Origin: DATAYF01 sp036272735
Lineage (GTDB): Bacteria; Chloroflexota; Ktedonobacteria; Ktedonobacterales; Ktedonobacteraceae
Direction of reading: 5' to 3'
Length of the DNA: 19,555 bases
Assembly: GCA_036272735.1 (NCBI GenBank)
Contig: DATAYF010000684.1
Coordinates: forward strand, 1-19,555
Positions 7,020-13,484 of the stretch are shown one piece after another (within the stretch, counting starts at the first letter, position 1; each line of letters begins with the position of its first letter). The translations under genes and the position numbers were made by a program. The notes beneath the pieces were generated by a model. It saw only the letters and a list, made by a program, of their open reading frames with translations, did not search any database and was not told where the DNA came from.

Positions 7020-7655
7020 ATGCAAAAAAGTATGAAAAAACTGTATACGCTCATTCCAATTGCGCTTTCATTGGCGCTGTTTATGGTTTTATCGTCAGCA
7101 CAATACTCTGCTTCGGCGCACACGGCCAGCGCCCAGCGTGCCGCCGTTGCCGCCGGAACTTTAAGGGGTTGTACGACCGATAAAACCAATGTGCGCACCG
7201 CGTCTTTTGCCAGTGCACGTAGCGCTGGCGTTTTGGTATGGGGCAAGGACATCGTCGTGAGTCTGTCGAAGCAGCATTTATACGCCTACGATAATGGTCA
7301 TGAAGTGAATGATTTCTTGATTCAGAGTGGACGGCCATCGCTGGCTACCCCGCTTGGCACCTATCACGTCTTCTCGAAACAAAGCCCGACGACCTTCCGT
7401 TCGCCCTTCCCCAAGGGATCGCCCGACTGGTACGCGCCGACCCATATCAACTATGCGCTGGAGTTTAAACCAGGCTACTTCTTGCACGATGCGTGGTGGC
7501 ATAGTGTATTTGGTCCTGGCACCAATCTCTGGCACAATGATCCGCAGTGGGGGATGCAGTGGGGTTCACACGGTTGCGTTGGTATGCCCATTTCTGACGC
7601 GGCCTGGCTCTATCAATGGGCACCCTACGGTACTACGGTACAGATTGTGCCGTAA
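7020..7655 (+). CDS. Secreted L,D-transpeptidase, SH3 domain lost (LDT2)
   Basis: This 211-residue paralogue of LDT1 has a signal peptide (about 1-33, LIPIALSLALFMVL core, cleavage near SASA) and the YkuD domain (about 75-211) with SKQHLYAYDNGHEVNDF, HINYALEF, FLHDAWWHS and active-site SHGCV (Cys186). Only the first SH3 strand remains (RGCTTDKTNVRTASFASA). Compared with LDT1, about 49 residues between that point and the catalytic domain are missing in frame. As in LDT1, the residue two after the catalytic Cys is not Arg (HGCVGM). The start at 7020 follows AGGAG; an upstream in-frame ATG at 6897 would put a long non-homologous stretch before the signal peptide. It probably acts on peptidoglycan. 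The loss of SH3 may change targeting rather than catalysis. Confidence 0.9.
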   Translation: MQKSMKKLYTLIPIALSLALFMVLSSAQYSASAHTASAQRAAVAAGTLRGCTTDKTNVRTASFASARSAGVLVWGKDIVVSLSKQHLYAYDNGHEVNDFLIQSGRPSLATPLGTYHVFSKQSPTTFRSPFPKGSPDWYAPTHINYALEFKPGYFLHDAWWHSVFGPGTNLWHNDPQWGMQWGSHGCVGMPISDAAWLYQWAPYGTTVQIVP

Positions 7656-7716
7656 CAACACGTGTCGGCTCCGATTTAACGTGAGCACGTACATTTGCAC
7701 TACGCACCTATTAATA

Positions 7717-7770
7717 ACACATAAAGGTTTATTAATGGTTTGGCCAAACCATTAATAAACCTTTATGTGT
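7717..7770. repeat. Palindrome P4, perfect, no loop
   Basis: Positions 7717-7743 are the exact reverse complement of 7744-7770: a 27-bp perfect palindrome with no spacer. It lies 61 nt after the LDT2 stop and 62 nt from the stop of the converging minus-strand gene. No T-run adjoins it. It is clearly related to P5 at the window end: ACATAAAGG and TTAATGGTTTG are shared, while the 4-bp segment between them differs in both arms. Confidence 0.95.
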
Positions 7771-7832
7771 CGCATTGCCATCGGCGCGGATGCTCCACGA
7801 CCTGATCGGGTTCCAAGGGCATTGTATGCAGC

Positions 7833-8363
7833 TTATTCATTCCCCGCGCTAGCCCCGACCACGAAGGCTTCGATGTCGTTGATCTTGCCACGCCAATACG
7901 GCAGGCGAACTTTGTGCCCGCCGCTTATAACGGTCACGTCGCGTAAGTGGGCGTAGCGATAGAGCACGGGCAAGCCTTCCGGCCCAATTTCTGGCTGGTC
8001 AGGCGGAGGCACGAGCGCGGTATAATATTCGCGCAGGAAATCAGCCGTGTCGGGGTCGTCCTTGCGGTACATTTCTTCATGGAGACCAATGTAAAAGCGT
8101 GAATACGCTGCTGTGCTGACCATGACGCCGAAGACCAGCAGACCATGCATCTGAAACATGACCTCGATTTCTAAATTCTGCTCCTCGACCAGCCTGGCCC
8201 ATGATTGCAGAGCAACATCTTGCTCTCCATATTCGCGTAACCACAGGGAGCGACGTTCCGCCTTCGTTAATGGGCGAAACGCGATTTCGCCAGGGGATGC
8301 CTGGCGCTCCTGGTTCCCTTCGGTATTATTGTTCTGTTCGCTCATCGTGTAACAAATCTCCAT
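7833..8363 (-). CDS. Conserved-looking protein of unknown function
   Basis: I do not recognise the family. The product is 176 aa from the ATG at 8363, or 170 aa from a second ATG at 8345. I prefer 8363 because AAGGA stands 5 nt upstream of it. The N-terminus is polar (EQNNNTEGNQE). Residues about 35-85 look helical and amphipathic (LQSWARLVEEQNLEIEVMF). The segment HGLLVFGVMVSTAAYS is the most hydrophobic but too short to be a clear membrane helix. The C-terminal part (YAHLRDVTVISGGHKVRLPYWRG) looks like beta strands. The reading frame stays open upstream to 8468, but that extension runs into the inverted repeat of the 8381-8612 element and should not be annotated. It lies downstream of the penicillin-binding protein gene on the same strand. 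Confidence 0.6.
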   Translation of the reverse strand: MEICYTMSEQNNNTEGNQERQASPGEIAFRPLTKAERRSLWLREYGEQDVALQSWARLVEEQNLEIEVMFQMHGLLVFGVMVSTAAYSRFYIGLHEEMYRKDDPDTADFLREYYTALVPPPDQPEIGPEGLPVLYRYAHLRDVTVISGGHKVRLPYWRGKINDIEAFVVGASAGNE

Positions 8364-8380
8364 TTCTATCCTTCTCGCCC

Positions 8381-8612
8381 TTTTCATGCAAAACGTACAA
8401 CATCTGTAGGCCCCGATTGATCGTGGGCACGCGCAATTCATTGCGCACGGATGGGAACGGCCAGCCAACCCAATGCTCTACCCACCTGCAGCATAATCGT
8501 ATTGTTGCATCGCGGCGCGTCGGGTTGGTTGGCCGGTGGGACCACGCGCACGATACATCAGCGTGCCCACGATCAATCGGGACCTACAGGTGGTGCGGGT
8601 TCTGCATGAAAA
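8381..8612. mobile_element. MITE-like fold-back element, 232 bp
   Basis: Long terminal inverted repeats run 8381-8432 and 8561-8612, matching at about 45 of 52 positions. The inner 29 positions (8404-8432/8561-8589) match at 28. Further in, GGCCAGCCAACCC near 8459-8471 is nearly complementary to GGGTTGGTTGGCC at 8522-8534, so the whole element folds into one long hairpin. A separate perfect hairpin GCGCAA/TTGCGC sits at 8431-8446. There is no transposase. No clear target-site duplication was found; the ends are TTTTCATGCA/TGCATGAAAA. It fills the gap between the PBP gene and the unknown gene, and may influence expression of the latter. Confidence 0.75.
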
Positions 8613-8671
8613 AAGCCACTGCCAGATTCATTTGTTAAAATATCGTATCAGCCCCCACGGGTTTCCGTGCA

Positions 8672-11509
8672 CTAAAAACCAAACGGGTTGTTGGGGCCAA
8701 AGTTGCCATTATTGTTACTATTATCGCTGTTATTGCTGTTATTGTTGCTATTGTTATTCGAGTTATTGTTACCACCATTATTGTTGCTATTGTTATTATT
8801 GTCAGCGTTATTGTTTTTAGCTTTGCTCTTGTCAGCGGCTTTGGTGTTGCACGAGCTGCCTGTGCAGCCTGCTGGTGCGGGTGGCGTATAGGTATAACTA
8901 CCATGAATTGTAGGCATTGTACCATCAATAAACCAGTCACTGACAGTTGGCTCACCGGGTGAAGGCAACAATCCAGTTACCGCTGAAACGGTCCCTTTGT
9001 GCACATTGCTCGGCGGCACAAAATCGGTTGGTGGAAAATTGTAGCGATGCGATGCATACTCCATAATATCATGCCAGATCGGACCCGCCCCCGTGATACC
9101 AATCACGTTCTGCATCGCGCTATTGTCACTATTGCCTGCCCACACGCCTGCTGTCAAATACGGTGTGTAGCCAAGCGTCCAGTTATCGCGAAAGCTATCG
9201 GTGGTACCAGTTTTGGCAGCGGCAGGACGATCCAGTTCAAGTGGGTTGCCGGGGCCGAATTCGTGGTAGCGCGCGGGATTATCCGAGAGCATACTGCTCA
9301 TCAAGAAGGCAATATCTTTGCGCATGGCTGTGTAGCCATGTGGATGGGTCTCGTCGTAGTGGTAAACGACCTGGCCCTTAGTGTCCTTGATCATGAGGAC
9401 ACTGACCGGTGGAACACGCACCCCCTGATTCGCGAATGTGGCATACGCGCTGGTGAGGCTGAGCACCGAAACGCCGATAGAGCCAAGAGCCATCGAGGGG
9501 CCAAGCTGGTCCTTAGGTGTTTGCGTCACCTGGGTCAGCCCCAGACGTCCCGCCATATTCAGCACATTGTTAATGCCTGCGTATTCGATGGTATCGACCG
9601 CTGGAATGTTATAAGAATTGGCGATAGCGTTGCGAACGGTCATGGGAAAGCCCGTGTGATACTGCCCGTCGTAGTTATGTGGCGAGTAGTATGGTGGGGC
9701 CGTGTTACCGGGAAAGAAGGTCGGATGATCGCCGAGGATCATGGCCGGATACCAGCCCATTTCGAAGGCGGTTGCGTATACCACTGGTTTGAACGATGAG
9801 CCTGGCTGGCGATTGGCGTCGGTCGCGGCGTTAAATTCCCCTTCCATTTGTGGATCGTTGGCATTGTAGTTCGCGCTGCCGTCCATCGCCAGGATCTCGC
9901 CATTTTTGGGATTGAGAATGACAGCGGCGGCGTTGTTGACACTATTGGTGATGTTCAGTGGCCCATAGTAACCCAGGTAGTGGTCCTGTTGCTGCTGGTA
10001 GAGGTCGTCGTAGACCGTTTGCTCGACCTTTTTTTCAAGATCGAGGTCGAGGGTTGTATAGACGCTATAGCCGCCCTGCGCCAGCGCGCCCGCACCCAGT
10101 TGTTTTGCCGCCTGGTCGATGGCGTACCAGACGAAGTGCGGAGCCTGGATTGGGTGTGAAACACCGTATGGTTTGAACTGGAAATGCTCGATCTCCTGTT
10201 GGGCTGCGAGCATCTGCGCTTTCGTAATCATATGGAGATCGACCATAGCTTGCAGCACCTCGGCCTGCCGTTGTAGCGCGACCGGCTTATTGTACGTCGG
10301 GCTGTAATAAGAGGGGCTCTGTGGTAAGCCTGCGAGCATGGAGGCTTGCGCCAGGTCGAGGTGTGCGACCGCTGGCTGGCATTGTCGCGCTGTACACTGT
10401 GGTGGCAGGCGGAAATAGCTTTCGGCTGCTGACTCTACCCCGTAGTTCTGATCGCCATAAAATACGGTGTTGAGGTACATCTCCATAATTTTCCACTTGG
10501 GATACTGTTGTGTGAGCCCTGTTGCCAGCACGGCCTCTTCCCCTTTGACCTGGAAGGTGCGCTTCTGCCCTAAGAAGAACTGGTTTTTCACTAATTGCTG
10601 TGTAATTGTACTGCCACCTTCGATGATGCCGTTGCTCTGCACGTTCGAGACGGCGGCGCGTGCGATACCGTAGAGGTCAACGCCGCTGTTGGTCCAGAAC
10701 GTGTGGTCCTCAGCCGCAACGGTGGCGTTGATGAGCAGGGGCGAAATATCGCGATAATTGACGTAAGTACGTCGACCTTTCTGCTGGTCGTAGTACTCGT
10801 AGAGGAGCTTGCCGTTGCGATCATAAATACGCGTGGTTTGGGCCAGCGAGTGGTTGGCGATGCCGTTGAGCATGGGAAGCTGTGCCTGGTAGTAGGCGAA
10901 GGCTGCGCCGGTACCACTGGAAAAGCAGGTGAAAAGGATGGCGAAAAGAATGCTCGCGACGAGGGTTACTGGCGCGATCTTGCGCGCGCGGCGCCCAGTC
11001 AGCCGTTTACGATGCACGCGTAGACGATGGGCAAGCTGCTCCCTGGGCGTGGGTCGAGGAGACGATGTTTTGTCCAGCGGTGTCTCATCCTGCATCTGGA
11101 TACCAGCAAGCGGCTGAAGCGCGTCATCGCTTGCTGGCTCGTCGGGAGGAACTACGCTGGCTACCTGTTCGCCTTCTGCTGCCGGTGCATCATCGTTGGC
11201 TGTGGCATCAGCGGCAGTCTCGTTCTCCTCGTTCTTCGTCTGCGATTTTTGTTGTTGGATACCGGGTTGCGACTTGTGTCGTGCTCGTCTGGCTTTGCGT
11301 CCGCTAGGAGAGACGGGGATTGCATGCTGGGTTGTGCCATGTTCAGGCTCCATGGGCTGATCTGTGCTGCTATGGCTCTCGTCGTGTGTGTCTGAAGCGT
11401 TTGGCTCTGATTCGGGCGCACTGCTCGTCTCACCGGGCTCCACATCTTTGGAATGTGGCTCCTCTTCTCTATGCTTGTGTTGGTTCTCTTGTGGCCCTTC
11501 TAACGGCAT
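8672..11509 (-). CDS. Bifunctional class A penicillin-binding protein (PBP1A type)
   Basis: This 945-residue enzyme polymerises glycan strands and cross-links peptides in peptidoglycan. Residues 1-175 are a long, charged, cytoplasmic N-terminus. The membrane anchor is about 179-205. The GT51 glycosyltransferase domain (about 225-400) has the catalytic Glu in EDHTFW (267) and GGSTITQQLVKN (298-309). The transpeptidase domain (about 525-820) has S571-S-F-K574 in QPGSSFKPV, SYN at 632-634 and KTGTT at 766-770. Residues about 890-940 are an Asn/Ser-rich low-complexity tail, coded by repeated AAT/AAC codons, and presumably extracellular. The start at 11509 follows AGGA and a G-rich stretch; an alternative start cannot be excluded because the N-terminus is not conserved. 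It is divergent from the small membrane protein gene. Confidence 0.96.
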   Translation of the reverse strand: MPLEGPQENQHKHREEEPHSKDVEPGETSSAPESEPNASDTHDESHSSTDQPMEPEHGTTQHAIPVSPSGRKARRARHKSQPGIQQQKSQTKNEENETAADATANDDAPAAEGEQVASVVPPDEPASDDALQPLAGIQMQDETPLDKTSSPRPTPREQLAHRLRVHRKRLTGRRARKIAPVTLVASILFAILFTCFSSGTGAAFAYYQAQLPMLNGIANHSLAQTTRIYDRNGKLLYEYYDQQKGRRTYVNYRDISPLLINATVAAEDHTFWTNSGVDLYGIARAAVSNVQSNGIIEGGSTITQQLVKNQFFLGQKRTFQVKGEEAVLATGLTQQYPKWKIMEMYLNTVFYGDQNYGVESAAESYFRLPPQCTARQCQPAVAHLDLAQASMLAGLPQSPSYYSPTYNKPVALQRQAEVLQAMVDLHMITKAQMLAAQQEIEHFQFKPYGVSHPIQAPHFVWYAIDQAAKQLGAGALAQGGYSVYTTLDLDLEKKVEQTVYDDLYQQQQDHYLGYYGPLNITNSVNNAAAVILNPKNGEILAMDGSANYNANDPQMEGEFNAATDANRQPGSSFKPVVYATAFEMGWYPAMILGDHPTFFPGNTAPPYYSPHNYDGQYHTGFPMTVRNAIANSYNIPAVDTIEYAGINNVLNMAGRLGLTQVTQTPKDQLGPSMALGSIGVSVLSLTSAYATFANQGVRVPPVSVLMIKDTKGQVVYHYDETHPHGYTAMRKDIAFLMSSMLSDNPARYHEFGPGNPLELDRPAAAKTGTTDSFRDNWTLGYTPYLTAGVWAGNSDNSAMQNVIGITGAGPIWHDIMEYASHRYNFPPTDFVPPSNVHKGTVSAVTGLLPSPGEPTVSDWFIDGTMPTIHGSYTYTPPAPAGCTGSSCNTKAADKSKAKNNNADNNNNSNNNGGNNNSNNNSNNNSNNSDNSNNNGNFGPNNPFGF

Positions 11510-11781
11510 ACCCCCACATCCTTTCTCCGAGAGCGCAGCAGTCCTTCCTGCAAAGATGTAAGCAATGATGAAGGATTGCTATCCGTTTCCCATAATATCA
11601 TGGAAGGGTATCGGTAAAAATAATGATATTGTTGTTGTATACACTGTTGAGCAAGAGGAAATGTGTACAAAAATACTTCTTTTTGACCAGCGTGGTTGTG
11701 CTTTATTGTGTGACTGCAACCCTCTTTGTCGGCATCCGTAATATATAATGAGTGGCTTTTACACACGTCAGGAGAAGATTT
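11510..11781. promoter_or_regulatory. Divergent promoter region, PBP / membrane protein
   Basis: This 272-nt spacer holds no gene. For the plus strand a perfect TATAAT is at 11744-11749, 32 nt before the ATG at 11782, without a good -35. For the minus strand TATTAT (plus 11592-11597) with a TTTTAC-like box about 16 nt upstream is a possible PBP promoter. A 6-bp inverted repeat AGCAAT/ATTGCT (11561-11566/11575-11580) lies between that promoter and the PBP start and could be an operator or a leader hairpin. Assignments are tentative. Confidence 0.4.
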
Positions 11782-12339
11782 ATGAGCCAGCAACAACAGG
11801 TTCCTGAGCCACAGGACCAGCATGGGCAAGAGGAAGTGAGCGGCCAGAAGTACGAAGCCCGCTATTATGCACAACGGTCCGCGTCGTCTGCCAGGGGACC
11901 GAAAGAAGAACACCCGGCGGCGTTTTCAGATATGGTGCCACCGTATGGCTATCTAGAGCAGGATCGTGCAACGTATACACGGCCGCGTGCTCAACAGGAG
12001 CAACGGCCTTTTCAACGTGGGCAGCGTTTCAATACACAATCCCAGTCGCGCCAGGTCCCACCCTGGGCACGAGCCCAACAAAATAGAGGCGGACGGACGT
12101 TACTGAAGCTACTGGGGCTGATAGTGCTAGGCATTTTGCTGGTGAAATTACTGCCCATTTTGCTGGTGGTACTGGTGAGTATTGTTGGCGTTGCTATGCT
12201 GGTGCTTTTACTGCCTGTGCTCATTATACTGGGCATTGTGGCGGCCTTTGCCATCGTGGCGTGGATCGTGCTGGCGCGGTTAGGCGTGTCATTTCGCCAT
12301 AACGGAACCTATGTACGTCGGGAGAGACCGTGGATGTAG
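11782..12339 (+). CDS. Small membrane protein of unknown function, overlaps rsmA
   Basis: The 185-residue product has a hydrophilic, Gln/Arg-rich first half (residues 1-105) and a very hydrophobic segment from about 107 to 165 (LLGLIVLGILLVKLLPILLV and onward), enough for two closely spaced membrane helices. It ends in a basic tail (VRRERPWM). I recognise no family. The ATG at 11782 is preceded by AGGAG at 11770-11774; an in-frame ATG at 11752 would lie at the presumed transcription start. Its last ten bases overlap the start of rsmA, so the two are almost certainly one transcript and probably translationally coupled. This is a recurring operon type, but a functional link to 16S rRNA methylation is not implied. 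Confidence 0.65.
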   Translation: MSQQQQVPEPQDQHGQEEVSGQKYEARYYAQRSASSARGPKEEHPAAFSDMVPPYGYLEQDRATYTRPRAQQEQRPFQRGQRFNTQSQSRQVPPWARAQQNRGGRTLLKLLGLIVLGILLVKLLPILLVVLVSIVGVAMLVLLLPVLIILGIVAAFAIVAWIVLARLGVSFRHNGTYVRRERPWM

Positions 12340-13190
12340 ATCTAACCAATGTGCATGAGCTGAGAAATATGCTCTATGCACACAACATGCGTCCGAGTAA
12401 GTCGTTTGGTCAAAACTTTTTAATTGACCGTGTGGTATTGCAAAAAATTGTGGAGGCGGCGGATATTGCACCCGGAGATGAGCTACTTGAGGTGGGTGCG
12501 GGCACTGGCGTGCTCACGCGTGAACTGGCGCAGCGAGCGCGTCGCGTGGTGGCCGTTGAATTAGAACGCGCGATGTTGGAATTGTTGCAGGAAACCATCG
12601 CCGAGTTTCCCAACGTCGAGCTGATTGCGCGTAACCTGTTGCTCCTCGATCCGCTGGAAGTCTTTGGGCAGGCGGACTATAAGCTGGTCGCCAATTTGCC
12701 TTATTATATTACCGCGCCAACCTTTCGCCACTTTTTGGAGAGCGCCAATGCGCCGCGATTGATCGTGGTGATGGTACAGTGGGAGGTGGCGCAGCGCATC
12801 ACGGCGCAGCCGGGCGACCTGAGCCTATTAGGTATAAGCGTGCAATTTTATGGGCAGCCCAGCATCATCGCCCGCGTGCCTGCTAAAGCGTTTTATCCGG
12901 CTCCTAAGGTCGATTCGGCGATTTTGCGCATCGACGTTCATCCACAGGTCCCGCTCTCTGTTGCTGAGCGTGATCGCTTCTTTCGCGTGGTCCAGGCCGG
13001 ATTTTCGATGCGCCGTAAGCAGTTGCATAATTCGCTGACGCATGGTCTACATTACAAAAACGAGCGTATACGCGAGTGGCTGGCCCTTGCCACCATCGAC
13101 GCCAGCCGCAGGGCCGAAACTCTCAGCATAGACGAATGGTTGCGTCTCTGGCGTGTCATCGACCAGGCGGTACCACATGCTCAGGGTTAG
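12330..13190 (+). CDS. rsmA: 16S rRNA (adenine1518/1519-N6)-dimethyltransferase
   Basis: This 286-residue KsgA/RsmA enzyme dimethylates two adjacent adenosines in the 3' hairpin of 16S rRNA, a late small-subunit checkpoint. Visible motifs are KSFGQNFL (about 24-31), the SAM-binding EVGAGTGVLT (motif I), acidic VAVELE (motif II) and NLPYYIT (motif IV). The C-terminal helical domain includes FYPAPKVDSAILR and FSMRRKQLHNSL. Two deviations are seen: the usual GD before motif III is replaced by RNLLLLDP, and the common MxQKEVAxR appears as MVQWEVAQR. Translation starts at GTG 12330, inside the last codons of the upstream gene, after GGGAG. Loss of this enzyme gives kasugamycin resistance in other bacteria. 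Confidence 0.95.
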   Translation: MDVDLTNVHELRNMLYAHNMRPSKSFGQNFLIDRVVLQKIVEAADIAPGDELLEVGAGTGVLTRELAQRARRVVAVELERAMLELLQETIAEFPNVELIARNLLLLDPLEVFGQADYKLVANLPYYITAPTFRHFLESANAPRLIVVMVQWEVAQRITAQPGDLSLLGISVQFYGQPSIIARVPAKAFYPAPKVDSAILRIDVHPQVPLSVAERDRFFRVVQAGFSMRRKQLHNSLTHGLHYKNERIREWLALATIDASRRAETLSIDEWLRLWRVIDQAVPHAQG

Positions 13191-13484
13191 CAAACGACTG
13201 CGCCAGGAGGTCGTCCGTCAAAGTTTTGCGTGCCCGTCGGAACGAGTCGGAGGCAAGCTTGGTCTTCCCTTGATGAGACGAGGGGACCTCGCACTTGGCG
13301 AGGCAAACAGGCAGGAGAGGGAGCTTGCTTTCCTCTCGGCCCGCTCTCCGCGCAAAAAAATGAACCACTCCTTTGCAGTGGGCCGTCTCTAGCCACATGT
13401 GTTATGATACGACTAACAGCTTATAACGTTTATCAATCAACCATGATCTATTTTGAATAAGAATATGGTAGAGTAAAATTTACG
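13191..13484 (+). promoter_or_regulatory. rsmA-kinase spacer: hairpins and promoter
   Basis: This 294-nt spacer holds no gene. Two mutually exclusive small hairpins share CCTCGC at 13287-13292: CGAGG/CCTCG (13279-13283/13287-13291) and CCTCGC/GCGAGG (13287-13292/13298-13303). A third stem pairs GAGAGG at 13315-13320 with CCTCTC at 13332-13337. An extended -10 (TGT TATGAT, 13400-13408) could start a leader of about 70 nt. A TAAAAT at 13474-13479, 5 nt before the kinase ATG, could alternatively give a nearly leaderless transcript. No Shine-Dalgarno sequence is evident. Confidence 0.4.

Noticed and set aside
4556..7770. Palindromes as a CRISPR array or as ordinary intrinsic terminators
   Set aside because: They are spaced irregularly across genes, have no spacers and differ in sequence, so not CRISPR. 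They lack the directly following T-run of intrinsic terminators, so I labelled them repeats with an open role.
8364..8468. N-terminal extension of the unknown minus-strand gene
   Set aside because: The extension lies largely in the terminal inverted repeat of the fold-back element; the mirror repeat gives a similar peptide from the other strand. The start at 8363 has its own ribosome binding site.
8536..8891. Plus-strand Cys/Tyr-rich and Leu-rich open frames
   Set aside because: They are readings of the AAT/AAC repeats that code for the Asn-rich PBP tail on the other strand.
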